A DNA stretch of 64,000 bases. Origin: Methanobrevibacter sp. V74 (GTDB lineage Archaea; Methanobacteriota; Methanobacteria; Methanobacteriales; Methanobacteriaceae). Made by a program: the position numbers and the translations under genes. Shown here in pieces: positions 41,001-51,419 of the stretch. The number at the start of each line of letters is the position of its first letter. Within the stretch, counting starts at the first letter, position 1. Under the pieces are notes generated by a model, which did not search any database, was not told the DNA's origin, and saw only the letters and a list, made by a program, of their open reading frames with translations. The DNA lies in NCBI RefSeq assembly GCF_963082495.1, contig NZ_CAUJAN010000002.1, forward strand, positions 310,001 to 374,000. Direction: 5' to 3'.

Positions 41001-44000
41001 ATTCTAATCCTGTTGTGGGTGAGGTTATTGAGTATAATTTGACTGTTAATAATACTGGTAGTGTTGTTATTTCTGATAATGTTACTTTGGTTGATTCATT
41101 GCCTGATGGTCTTGTTTATGCTGGTGATTATAGTGTTGTTGGTGGTAAGGTTGTTAAGTTCGCGCAATCTGGTAATAAGTTGATTTGGGTTGTTAGTGAT
41201 ATTGCTCCTGGTAGTTCTATGATCATTACTGTTAAGGTTAAGGTTGTTAGGGATGGTAGTTGGACTAATAATTTGACTTTGAATGGTAATTTTACTGTTA
41301 ATGCTACTGTTACTACTGTTAATCCAATTAAGACTGTGAATAATTCTAATCCTGTTGTGGGTGAGGTTATTGAGTATAATTTGACTGTTAATAATACTGG
41401 TAGTGTTGTTATTTCTGATAATGTTACGTTTGGTTGATTCATTGCCTGATGGTCTTGTTTATGCTGGTGATTATAGTGTTGTTGGTGGTAAGGTTGTTAA
41501 GTTCGCGCAATCTGGTAATAAGTTGATTTGGGTTGTTAGTGATATTGCTCCTGGTAGTTCTATGATCATTACTGTTAAGGTTAAGGTTGTTAGGGATGGT
41601 AGTTGGACTAATAATTTGACTTTGAATGGTAATTTTACTGTTAATGCTACTGTTACTACTGTTAATCCAATTAAGACTGTGAATAATTCTAATCCTGTTG
41701 TGGGTGAGGTTATTGAGTATAATTTGACTGTTAATAATACTGGTAGTGTTGTTATTTCTGATAATGTTACTTTGGTTGATTCATTGCCTGATGGTCTTGT
41801 TTATGCTGGTGATTATAGTGTTGTTGGTGGTAAGGTTGTTAAGTTCGCGCAATCTGGTAATAAGTTGATTTGGGTTGTTAGTGATATTGCTCCTGGTAGT
41901 TCTATGATCATTACTGTTAAGGTTAAGGATTGTTAGGGATGGTAGTTGGACTAATAATTTGACTTTGAATGGTAATTTTACTGTTAATGCTACTGTTACT
42001 ACTGTTAATCCAATTAAGACTGTGAATAATTCTAATCCTGTTGTGGGTGAGGTTATTGAGTATAATTTGACTGTTAATAATACTGGTAGTGTTGTTATTT
42101 CTGATAATGTTACTTTGGTTGATTCATTGCCTGATGGTCTTGTTTATGCTGGTGATTATATTGGTAAGGTTGATGGTCTGGTAATAAGTTGATTTGGGTT
42201 GTTAGTTATTGCTGGTAGTTCTATGATCATTACTGTTAAGGTTAAGGTTGTTGGATGGTAGTTGGACTAATAATTTGACTTTGAATGGTAATTTTACTGT
42301 TAATGCTACTGTTACTACTGTTAATCCAATTAAGACTGTGAATAATTCTAATCCTGTTGTGGGTGAGGTTATTGAGTATAATTTGACTGTTAATAATACT
42401 GGTAGTTGTTGTTATTTCTGATAATGTTACTTTGGTTGATTCATTGCCTGATGGTCTTGTTTATGCTGGTGATTATAGTGTTGTTGGTGGTAAGGTTGTT
42501 AAGTTCGCGCAATCTGGTAATAAGTTGATTTGGGTTGTTAGTGATATTGCTCCTGGTAGTTCTATGATCATTACTGTTAAGGTTAAGGTTGTTAGGGATG
42601 GTAGTTGGACTAATAATTTGACTTTGAATGGTAATTTTACTGTTAATGCTACTGTTACTACTGTTAATCCAATTAAGACTGTGAATAATTCTAATCCTGT
42701 TGTGGGTGAGGTTATTGAGTATAATTTGACTGTTAATAATACTGGTAGTGTTGTTATTTCTGATAATGTTACTTTGGTTGATTCATTGCCTGATGGTCTT
42801 GTTTATGCTGGTGATTATAGTGTTGTTGGTGGTAAGGTTGTTAAGTTCGCGCAATCTGGTAATAAGTTGATTTGGGTTGTTAGTGATATTGCTCCTGGTA
42901 GTGTATCTATGATCATTACTGTTAAGGTTAAGGTTGTTAGGGATGGTAGTTGGACTAATAATTTGACTTTGAATGGTAATTTTACTGTTAATGCTACTGT
43001 TACTACTGTTAATCCAATTAAGACTGTGAATAATTCTAATCCTGTTGTGGGTGAGGTTATTGAGTATAATTTGACTGTTAATAATACTGGTAGTGTTGTT
43101 ATTTCTGATAATGTTACTTTGGTTGATTCATTGCCTGATGGTCTTGTTTATGCTGGTGATTATAGTGTTGTTGGTGGTAAGGTTGTTAAGTTCGCGCAAT
43201 CTGGTAATAAGTTGATTTGGGTTGTTAGTGATATTGCTCCTGGTAGTTCTATGATCATTACTGTTAAGGTTAAGGTTGTTAGGGATGGTAGTTGGACTAA
43301 TAATTTGACTTTGAATGGTAATTTTACTGTTAATGCTACTGTTACTACTGTTAATCCAATTAAGACTGTGAATAATTCTAATCCTGTTGTGGGTGAGGTT
43401 ATTGAGTATAATTTGACTGTTAATAATACTGGTAGTGTTGTTATTTCTGATAATGTTACTTTGGTTGATTCATTGCCTGATGGTCTTGTTTATGCTGGTG
43501 ATTATAGTGTTGTTGGTGGTAAGGTTGTTAAGTTCGCGCAATCTGGTAATAAGTTGATTTGGGTTGTTAGTGATATTGCTCCTGGTAGTTCTATGATCAT
43601 TACTGTTAAGGTTAAGGTTGTTAGGGATGGTAGTTGGACTAATAATTTGACTTTGAATGGTAATTTTACTGTTAATGCTACTGTTACTACTGTTAATCCA
43701 ATTTGTGAATAATTCTAATCCTGTTGTTAGGTTATTGAGTATAATTTGACTGTTAATAATACTGGTAGTGTTGTTATTTCTGATAATGTTACTTTGGTTG
43801 ATTCATTGCCTGATGGTCTTGTTTATGCTGGTGATTATAGTGTTGTTGGTGGTAAGGTTGTTAAGTTCGCGCAATCTGGTAATAAGTTGATTTGGGTTGT
43901 TAGTGATATTGCTCCTGGTAGTTCTATGATCATTACTGTTAAGGTTAAGGTTGTTAGGGATGGTAGTTGGACTAATAATTTGACTTTGAATGGTAATTTT

Positions 44001-46274
44001 ACTGTTAATGCTACTGTTACTACTGTTAATCCAATTAAGACTGTGAATAATTCTAATCCTGTTGTGGGTGAGGTTATTGAGTATAATTTGACTGTTAATA
44101 ATACTGGTAGTGTTGTTATTTCTGATAATGTTACTTTGGTTGATTCATTGCCTGATGGTCTTGTTTATGCTGGTGATTATAGTGTTGTTGGTGGTAAGGT
44201 TGTTAAGTTCGCGCAATCTGGTAATAAGTTGATTTGGGTTGTTAGTGATATTGCTCCTGGTAGTTCTATGATCATTACTGTTAAGGTTAAGGTTGTTAGG
44301 GATGGTAGTTGGACTAATAATTTGACTTTGAATGGTAATTTTACTGTTAATGCTACTGTTACTACTGTTAATCCAATTAAGACTGTGAATAATTCTAATC
44401 CCTGTTGTGGGTGAGGTTATTGAGTATAATTTGACTGTTAATAATACTGGTAGTGTTGTTATTTCTGATAATGTTACTTTGGTTGATTCATTGCCTGATG
44501 GTCTTGTTTATGCTGGTGATTATAGTGTTGTTGGTGGTAAGGTTGTTAAGTTCGCGCAATCTGGTAATAAGTTGATTTGGGTTGTTAGTGATATTGCTCC
44601 TGGTAGTTCTATGATCATTACTGTTAAGGTTAAGGTTGTTAGGGATGGTAGTTGGACTAATAATTTGACTTTGAATGGTAATTTTACTGTTAATGCTACT
44701 GTTACTACTGTTAATCCAATTAAGACTGTGAATAATTCTAATCCTGTTGTGGGTGAGGTTATTGAGTATAATTTGACTGTTAATAATACTGGTAGTGTTG
44801 TTATTTCTGATAATGTTACTTTGGTTGATTCATTGCCTGATGGTCTTGTTTATGCTGGTGATTATAGTGTTGTTGGTGGTAAGGTTGTTAAGTTCGCGCA
44901 ACTTCTGGTAATAAGTTGATTTGGGTTGTTAGTGATATTGCTCCTGGTAGTTCTATGATCATTACTGTTAAGGTTAAGGTTGTTAGGGATGGTAGTTGGA
45001 CTAATAATTTGACTTTGAATGGTAATTTTACTGTTAATGCTACTGTTACTACTGTTAATCCAATTAAGACTGTGAATAATTCTAATCCTGTTGTGGGTGA
45101 GGTTATTGAGTATAATTTGACTGTTAATAATACTGGTAGTGTTGTTATTTCTGATAATGTTACTTTGGTTGATTCATTGCCTGATGGTCTTGTTTATGCT
45201 GGTGATTATAGTGTTGTTGGTGGTAAGGTTGTTAAGTTCGCGCAATCTGGTAATAAGTTGATTTGGGTTGTTAGTGATATTGCTCCTGGTAGTTCTATGA
45301 TCATTACTGTTAAGGTTAAGGTTGTTAGGGATGGTAGTTGGACTAATAATTTGACTTTGAATGGTAATTTTACTGTTAATGCTACTGTTACTACTGTTCA
45401 TAAGGCTGATTTAGTCATTATTAAGAATGTGTCTAATAAATCTCCGAATTATTTAGACAAGATTGCCTGGTCTATTACTGTGGTTAATCTTGGTCCTAAT
45501 AGTGCTCATGATGTTGTTGTCACAGATTTATTACCTAATGGTCTTGTTTACCTTGGTTATGATGCTGCTAAAGGTGCTTATAATCCAATTACTGGTTTGT
45601 GGAACATTGGTGTTTTAAATGTAGGTGAACGTGTTGTTTTAACTATCTATTCATTAGTGGATGTTTCTAACTCTACTATTATTAACTTAGCTGTTGTTAA
45701 TAGTACTACTTATGACCCAAACATGAGTAATAATAAAGATAATGAATCTATTGTTGTTTCTCCTGCTGCAGATCTTGAGGTTATTAAAGTGTCTAATGTT
45801 GATTTTGCTGTTGTTGGCGATACTGTGATTTGGACTATTACTGTTATTAATCATGGTCCTGATAATGCTACTAATGTTAGGTTATTTGACTTATTGTCTT
45901 CTAGTTTAAAATTAGTCAATTTCATTGTTAGTAGGGGTAGTTTTAATAAATTTACTGGTGTTTGGAGTCTTGGTGAGTTGAAAGCTGGTGATAATGCTAC
46001 TATTCGCATTATTACTATTGCTTTGGTTAGTGGTCATGTTGTGAACTTTGCTAATGTTACTAGTGATGTTTATGATCCGAATATGACTAATAATAAGGAT
46101 AATGCTACTGTTAATGTTATTAATAAGACAATACCTCCAGAATCTCCAGAACCTTCTAAACCTTCAAAACTTCCTGTTCATTCAATGAGGGCTACAGGTA
46201 ATCCAATCTTAATGGTGTTAATGGCATGTCTATTAATTGGATCTTCTATTGTTTATAGAAGAAGGAAAAATTAA
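32079..46274 (+). CDS. Giant adhesin-like surface protein locus (about 4,700 codons if frames are restored)
   Basis: A ribosome binding site (gaggt, 32064-32068) precedes ATG at 32079 and a signal peptide (residues 2-27, VMYLSCLLLLLFLVSAVAA). After a short Asn/Thr-rich linker an 11-G tract shifts the frame. The remainder encodes a right-handed beta-helix region (about 32340-33900), two diverged DUF11 domains (about 34400-35090), about 31 near-identical 114-residue repeats (35101-45399), two further DUF11 domains, a proline-rich stalk (PPESPEPSKPSKLP), and RATGNPILMVLMACLLIGSSIVYRRRKN as the anchor. Numerous indels split the repeats into many frames. Some or all may be assembly errors. Role: cell-surface attachment, inferred from architecture. 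Confidence 0.82.
32284..32294 (+). repeat. Poly-G tract (G11), candidate phase-variation switch
   Basis: Eleven consecutive G sit between the signal peptide and the passenger of the giant adhesin, in DNA that is otherwise about 70 percent A+T. With G11 the signal-peptide frame runs into a stop at 32324. With G10 (or G13) it joins the long downstream frame, reading TSRGGGASILKAPSNN. Slipped-strand changes of one base would switch the protein off and on. Confidence 0.72.
35101..45399 (+). repeat. Tandem array of about 31 copies of a 342-bp DUF11-type unit
   Basis: Unit starts (gtgaataattctaatcctg) occur at 35101, 35443, 35786, 36128, 36472, then every 342 bp or so to 45072. About 13 of the 30 intervals between starts are exactly 342 bp, and the DNA is nearly identical including synonymous sites. 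Units near 36472-36790, 40045-40318 and 42158-42337 are shortened or scrambled. Each unit encodes 114 residues with the core VGEVIEYNLTVNNTGSVV and DSLPDGLVYAGDYSVVGG. The last copy ends at 45399, where the sequence changes to HKADLVIIKN. Confidence 0.93.
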
Positions 46275-46514
46275 ATTATATGGGGTGGTGGGGAAACACT
46301 CCTCATCATTACTTTCTTTTTTTAAAGTAACACTTATTTAAACATAGTTCCATGAATAAACTATTATTTTATTTTACCATGCTTTTTATTATTCTAATAT
46401 GTCAAATGTTTTGAGTATATTCCTGTTTATTCATATAAGGTTTTTCCTAATGAAATTTTTTAATTATTATCATTATTAATAACACTGTTATATCACTTTT
46501 AGACGAAATTTAAT

Positions 46515-47900
46515 CTCTTTCAAAAACTTGTGTGATTTGAATTTTTACTATTTTTTGAGCCACGAAATTTTTTCGTTTTAATTTTTTCTTTATTTTTAAT
46601 TTAAAAGTATTAAAATTAATATATAAGGTGGAACTTAAATATTAATATGAATAACAACAATATTAAAGCTCCATATGAATGTATGGAGTTAAAAGAATAT
46701 AAACTTTCCGATTTTATTCCAGAGTTTTTTCTGAATTCCGTCAATCTGATGATCTTTCTCGATTTGGTTGTGAAAAATATTGCTGATAATCTATATATTA
46801 GACTGGAAAAAAAGAGGTAAAACTTATTTTTGAAAAATAGAATTAGTATTTTATCCAAGTTGTAAATCAAAAGATGCTGTTAAAAATGGAACTTACGAAA
46901 GGAAACTAATCTTTTTTTAAGAATTGGAGAACAAATGTGCACTATTCAAAAATATAAATGCAAAAAAATGCGGCAAAGTTTTTTTATACTGATTTATCCT
47001 CACTTTTTTATCCTAATTCTAATATTACATTGCCCGTTATTGATTGTATTGAAAATTTATATCAAATTTTATGGTGCAGGGCTCCACAAAATACGATTTG
47101 ACTTAAAAAATCAACACAACATCGAAATCTCACACCAAAGCATAGAAAACATATTATTAAAACTCAAATTATCAATTTAACTATCCAAATTGGACTTATT
47201 TATGGTTTATTATTTATTTGACAGTCTTTGGGTTAAAATTAATGGGATTTGGATATTATATTTTTAGCATTATTCGACGTTAAACTGAATACTTTAGTTT
47301 CAGTCAAATTAGTCGAATCAGAAGATTACAAGACCATTTATCAATTCTTAAACGAATCACTAAGAAATCAAAAGAAAATATCAATATGAACATGACTTAA
47401 AACATGAATATCGAGAAGCAATGAGATAGATAAACTAAAAGTAAAACATCATTTCTGCAAATTTCACGTGAAACAAAACATAAACAAAAGATTTAAAGAC
47501 TATTTTAATAAAAACCAACTAACAGATGAAGAAAAAGAAATCTTAACAGAATTAAAACAAGACATTTATAAAAATATTGGATGCAGAAACACTCAATGAT
47601 GCTAAAAAAACTACGTGACATGTTAATTGATAAAAAAATACCCTCCAAACAACTTCACAATACAAAATCCTATGGAAATTCATCATTCCTTACTTTAAAA
47701 AATTAACGAACCACCTTGAAAACACGAATATTCCATCGACAAACAATAAAATCGAAAACATCTTCCAAAAAGTATTCCCAAAACATATAAAAAGAACAAT
47801 GAAGATAAAACAAGGACTTTTAACAAGATTCATGCTAAAACTAAATTATTGGAACATAAAAAATGAAAAAGAAAAAAAATCACACAAGTTTTTGAAAGAG
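46515..47900 (+). mobile_element. Decayed insertion sequence with 21-bp perfect terminal inverted repeats
   Basis: The 21 bases at 46515-46535 (ctctttcaaaaacttgtg...) recur exactly as the reverse complement at 47880-47900. Between them is a broken transposase gene of about 1.2 kb. Size and single-ORF structure resemble ISM1-like elements known from Methanobrevibacter, but I cannot confirm the family. No target-site duplication is obvious. The right end continues into a 19-bp-arm hairpin (47885-47930). The 46275-46514 spacer shows only a possible terminator and no gene. Confidence 0.7.
46647..47880 (+). pseudogene. DDE-type transposase pseudogene with N-terminal zinc ribbon
   Basis: Pieces are readable across frames: MNNNNIKAPYECMELKEYKL at the start after a ggtgg ribosome binding site, a zinc-ribbon trace (CKSKDAVKNGTYERKLI... 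KYKCKK), an HTH-like SHQSIENILLKLKLS, then IFALFDVKLNTLVSVKLVES, HHFCKFHVKQNINKRFKDYF and the C-terminal NIPSTNNKIENIFQKVFP with GLLTRFMLKLNYW. Several frameshifts and stops interrupt it, so it is inactive. The family is not assigned with confidence. Confidence 0.65.
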
Positions 47901-47930
47901 CCCAGTTTCTAGGGCTATTTCAAAAACTTG
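47885..47930. repeat. 19-bp-arm hairpin at the right end of the IS
   Basis: Arms 47885-47903 and 47912-47930 are reverse complements with one mismatch and an 8-base loop. The left arm is part of the IS terminal repeat. It may be a remnant of two abutting ends. Confidence 0.6.
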
Positions 47931-48068
47931 GAAAAGGTGATTTAAACATCTGCAAGTTTTTTATTAAAAACTTTTTCTTAATATTTGGAGTTATTTTTAT
48001 AATTTAAAGCTAATTAATCAGTTATTTTGAAAAATTTAAATGAATAGATTAATCGAAAAAATTAGTTA

Positions 48069-48089
48069 TCACACAAGTTTTTGAAAGAG
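48069..48089. repeat. Second copy of the IS right-end sequence
   Basis: The 21-bp terminal sequence recurs exactly here, and the next bases (ccagtttctagg) also match the end at 47901. It marks a second, mostly deleted IS insertion, 104 bp before aspS. Confidence 0.65.
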
Positions 48090-48192
48090 TCCAGTTTCTA
48101 GGAATGCTCATATTTATTAAACATTAAAACATAAATTAACTTTATAATGAAAATTTTATCATTATTTTATTTTTATAATCGAGGTGAATAAT

Positions 48193-49512
48193 TTGCAAGG
48201 TTTATTAAATGATTGGAGAAGAACTAATTATGCTAGTCAATGCAGTTCAGAAATAGCTGGTAGTGACATTATTATTATGGGTTGGGTACATGAAATCCGT
48301 GATTTCGGTGGAATAATGTTCGTTATCATCCGTGATATAACTGGCAGAGTTCAAGTTACCGCTCCAAGTAAAAAAGTAGACTCAGAAATTTTAGAACAAT
48401 TAAGAGAACTTAGAAAAGAATCTGTTGTAGCTATTAAAGGTTTAGTACAAGAAGCAGGAAAGGCTCCGAATGATGTTGAAATTATTCCTAAAGAAGTTAA
48501 AGTCTTGAACTTGGCTAATCAACCTTTACCTATGGATCCAACCGAAAAAGTTAAGGCTGGAATTGATACAAGATTGGATTCAAGATTTTTAGATATTAGA
48601 AAAGAAAATGTTTCAGCTATTTTCAAAATTAAAGGTCAAATGTTCCATACTGTCCGTGATTTCTTCTATGATAATGGATTTTATGAAATTAACACACCTA
48701 AACTTGTAGTGTCCGCTACTGAAGGAGGAACAGAATTATTCCCAATCACTTACTTTGAAAGAGAAGCGTTCCTAGGTCAATCACCGCAATTATACAAACA
48801 AATGATGATGGCTTCTGGAATGGATAAAGTATTTGAAATTGGTCAAATTTTCAGGGCAGAAGAGCACGATACTTTAAGACACTTAAATGAAGCAGTTTCA
48901 ATTGATGCTGAAGCTTCATTTGCCGATGACGAAGATGTAATGAAAATATTAAATGACATGATTGTTCAGGTCTTAAAAGATGTCAATGAAAATTGTGCTA
49001 ACGAGTTAGAAATTTTAGGTCATGAATTGGAAGTGCCTACCACTCCTTTCCCTAATGTAACTTATGATGAAGCTGTTGATATTGTAAATTCCAAAGGGGT
49101 ATCAATGGAATGGGGAGAAGACTTATCTCGTGAAGCTGAAAAAGTTTTAGGAGATACTATGGGGGGATTTTATTTCTTAACTAGATGGCCTTCTGAAATC
49201 AAACCGTTTTATGTAATGCCTGTTGAAGGTGAAGAGCAATACGCTCATGCGTTCGATTTGATGTACAATAACTTAGAATTATCTTCTGGCGCTACTCGTG
49301 TACATCAATTTGATCTTTTAGTTAAACAAATCGAAGAAAGAGGACTAAATCCTGCCGGATTTGGAAGTTACTTAAAAGCATTTGAATACGGTATGCCTCC
49401 TCATGCTGGTTGGGGAGTAGGTGCTGATAGATTAACCATGGTACTTACTGGTGCCGAAAACATCCGTGAATGTGTGCTCTTCCCAAGGGACAGACACAGA
49501 TTAACTCCATAG
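48193..49512 (+). CDS. aspS: Aspartyl-tRNA synthetase, archaeal type (TTG start)
   Basis: This class II synthetase of 439 residues has an N-terminal OB-fold anticodon domain ([22 protein letters not shown]), motif 2 region [21 protein letters not shown], and motif 3 [15 protein letters not shown] near the C-terminus. The frame is open from a GTG at 48184, but that GTG lies inside the ribosome binding site GAGGTGA (48181-48187), so TTG at 48193 is the likely start. Methanogens that lack AsnRS use a non-discriminating AspRS with GatCAB; gatA is present in the window, but discrimination cannot be read with certainty. Confidence 0.95.
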   Translation: MQGLLNDWRRTNYASQCSSEIAGSDIIIMGWVHEIRDFGGIMFVIIRDITGRVQVTAPSKKVDSEILEQLRELRKESVVAIKGLVQEAGKAPNDVEIIPKEVKVLNLANQPLPMDPTEKVKAGIDTRLDSRFLDIRKENVSAIFKIKGQMFHTVRDFFYDNGFYEINTPKLVVSATEGGTELFPITYFEREAFLGQSPQLYKQMMMASGMDKVFEIGQIFRAEEHDTLRHLNEAVSIDAEASFADDEDVMKILNDMIVQVLKDVNENCANELEILGHELEVPTTPFPNVTYDEAVDIVNSKGVSMEWGEDLSREAEKVLGDTMGGFYFLTRWPSEIKPFYVMPVEGEEQYAHAFDLMYNNLELSSGATRVHQFDLLVKQIEERGLNPAGFGSYLKAFEYGMPPHAGWGVGADRLTMVLTGAENIRECVLFPRDRHRLTP

Positions 49513-49518
49513 ATAAAT

Positions 49519-50709
49519 ATGGAAAAATTTGATATAGCTATTATTGGCGGAGGTCCTGCTGGAATCATGGCTGCAATTGCCGCCAGTAGGACTTCACGTG
49601 TAATATTACTTGAAAAAAATCCCTCACTTGGCTGTAAACTATTGTTAACAGGTGGGGGGAGATGTAATATTACTAACGGAAAACCGATTAAACAGCTATT
49701 GACTTTTTTTAACAATAAAAATTTTTTAAAACACTCATTTTATACATTTACTAATGAGGATTTGCTTTCTCTATTTGATTTGGACTTTATCAGTGAAGAA
49801 GATGACAGAATTTTTCCAAAGTCTGGAAAATCCAGTGATATCTTAAAAGGTTTAAATGATTTGTTAGAAGATGTAAGTATATGTTATAACTTTGAAGTTA
49901 AAAGCATCAGTGATGATTTTGTTATAAATGATAAGTTAAAAGCAGATAAGATTATCATCGCTACAGGTGGCGTAACTTATCCAAAGACAGGTTCAGGTAT
50001 TTATAATTACAGTTTAACCTCACAACCCATAACCGATATTAGATATGGTCTATCTCCATTAGTAACCAAAAAAGATTTATCTGATATTGCGGGTGTAACA
50101 ATTAGGGATGTTGTTATAAGTTATAAGAAATCTAAGGTTCGCGGTGATGTTTTATTTTCACATGTTGGCCTAACTGGTCCCGGAATAATTAACATAAGTA
50201 ATGAAATCTCAGAAAGTATAAGTTATAACTTATTAGAATCACAGCCTGATATTGATTTAGAAATAGCTATTGACTTATGCCCGGAATTATCCCGTGATGA
50301 TTTAAAATTTAAATTCACAAATGATTTTCAAAAAAAGGGCAAAACACGCTTAAAAAATTACCTGAAGCTGTTCTTAACAAATAGTTTTACTGATTTCTTT
50401 TTAGATGAAATAAATTTGGATGGTAATTTGGAATTATCCAGAGTAAATAAAAAAAGTAAAAATCGTCTTGTTGAAAATTTAAAAAGATTTACATTTGAAA
50501 TAACAGATTTTAACAGTAATTTAGCTAAAGTTACTATCGGCGGCATTGATCTTACCCATGTTAATCCAAGAACAATGGAATCAACTTTGACACCAGGGCT
50601 TTACTTTGCAGGTGAAGTTTTAAATCTACATGGTCCGACTGGTGGCTATAATTTAAAAATTGCATTTTCAACAGGTTATCTGGCAGGAATCTCCGCCAGT
50701 GAAAAATAA
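49519..50709 (+). CDS. HI0933/YhiN-family FAD-dependent oxidoreductase
   Basis: This 396-residue flavoprotein starts with the dinucleotide motif DIAIIGGGPAGIMAAIAAS (residues 5-23). It has the family signature CKLLLTGGGRCNITNG, an IIIATGGVTYPKTGSG second FAD segment, and the C-terminal GGIDLTHVNPRTMESTLTPGLYFAGEVLNLHGPTGGYN. The biochemical role of this widespread family is not established. It begins 6 bp after aspS. An exact 16-bp AT palindrome lies inside the coding sequence at 50218-50233. Confidence 0.88.
   Translation: MEKFDIAIIGGGPAGIMAAIAASRTSRVILLEKNPSLGCKLLLTGGGRCNITNGKPIKQLLTFFNNKNFLKHSFYTFTNEDLLSLFDLDFISEEDDRIFPKSGKSSDILKGLNDLLEDVSICYNFEVKSISDDFVINDKLKADKIIIATGGVTYPKTGSGIYNYSLTSQPITDIRYGLSPLVTKKDLSDIAGVTIRDVVISYKKSKVRGDVLFSHVGLTGPGIINISNEISESISYNLLESQPDIDLEIAIDLCPELSRDDLKFKFTNDFQKKGKTRLKNYLKLFLTNSFTDFFLDEINLDGNLELSRVNKKSKNRLVENLKRFTFEITDFNSNLAKVTIGGIDLTHVNPRTMESTLTPGLYFAGEVLNLHGPTGGYNLKIAFSTGYLAGISASEK
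50218..50233. repeat. Perfect 16-bp palindrome containing the AACTTA/TAAGTT motif
   Basis: ATAAGTTATAACTTAT is its own reverse complement and joins the two orientations of the motif that fills the pre-parA spacer. It lies inside the HI0933-like gene, so it may also be chance codon usage. Confidence 0.4.
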
Positions 50710-50780
50710 TTTTAACATTTTTTAAAATTTATTTTTCAATAACAAAATGTTTAACATATATTTAATTCAAAAAGTATACT

Positions 50781-51410
50781 ATGACAGACAAAATGTTCAT
50801 GGGTGCATCAACTAAACAAGGTTTGGATATTGCAAATAAAAGTAGAGAAATTATCCGAAGCCTTATTGGAGATGATGTTAAAGATTTAAAACCTATAGAA
50901 AAAGACATCGTTGAAAGGATTGTTCACTCAACTGCCGATCTTGAATATGCAAAATTAGTCAGAATCAGTTCTGACTTTGTAGATGCAGCTATGACTTCCC
51001 TTAAAAATAATGAAACTATTTTAACTGATATTAACATGGTTAGATATGGAATTACCAGATATGAAGGGGAAGTTGAGTGTTACATTAAAAACGAAGAAGT
51101 AATTAAAATTGCAAAAGAAAATCAAATCACAAGGGCGGCAGCTGCAATGAGATATGCTGCAGCAAATGATTTTGAAGGCATAGTCATTTCAGGTAATGCT
51201 CCAACTGCTGTTTTTGAAGCGATGGATTTATATGCAAAAGGTGAAATGAATCTTAAAGCTATTGTTGGAGTTCCCGTTGGTTTTGTAGGGGCTGCTGATT
51301 CAAAAGAAGCACTACATAATTCTAATATTCCCAATATTATTGTTGAAGGGCCAAAAGGTGGAACACCGATTGCGGTAGCATGTGTGAACTCATTAATTCA
51401 ACATTTGTAG
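50781..51410 (+). CDS. cbiC: Cobalt-precorrin-8 methylmutase
   Basis: CbiC moves the C11 methyl to C12 to form cobyrinic acid in anaerobic cobalamin synthesis. The 209-residue protein has the catalytic-histidine motif ERIVHSTADLEYA (about residues 48-60). TDINMVRYGITR, the MRYAAANDFEGIVISGNAPTAVF stretch and VPVGFVGAADSKEAL follow. It is well away from cbiB and cbiG at the left end. The coding region starts near a TATA-like element and lies 9 bp before hemL, so the two tetrapyrrole genes are probably co-transcribed. Confidence 0.94.
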   Translation: MTDKMFMGASTKQGLDIANKSREIIRSLIGDDVKDLKPIEKDIVERIVHSTADLEYAKLVRISSDFVDAAMTSLKNNETILTDINMVRYGITRYEGEVECYIKNEEVIKIAKENQITRAAAAMRYAAANDFEGIVISGNAPTAVFEAMDLYAKGEMNLKAIVGVPVGFVGAADSKEALHNSNIPNIIVEGPKGGTPIAVACVNSLIQHL

Positions 51411-51419
51411 TGTGATAAA

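Noticed and set aside
35101-45399. Regular 342-bp repeats as a CRISPR-like or satellite array
   Set aside because: The repeat is far longer than CRISPR repeats, has no unique spacers and encodes a DUF11-type protein domain in frame.
40075-45401. Minus-strand open frames across the adhesin repeats
   Set aside because: They are antisense shadows of the repeat unit, rich in Thr/Leu low-complexity sequence, and have no ribosome binding site or family resemblance.
46935-47180. 81-residue frame as an independent gene
   Set aside because: It is one fragment of the broken transposase, continuous in sense with zinc-ribbon and HTH pieces in neighbouring frames.
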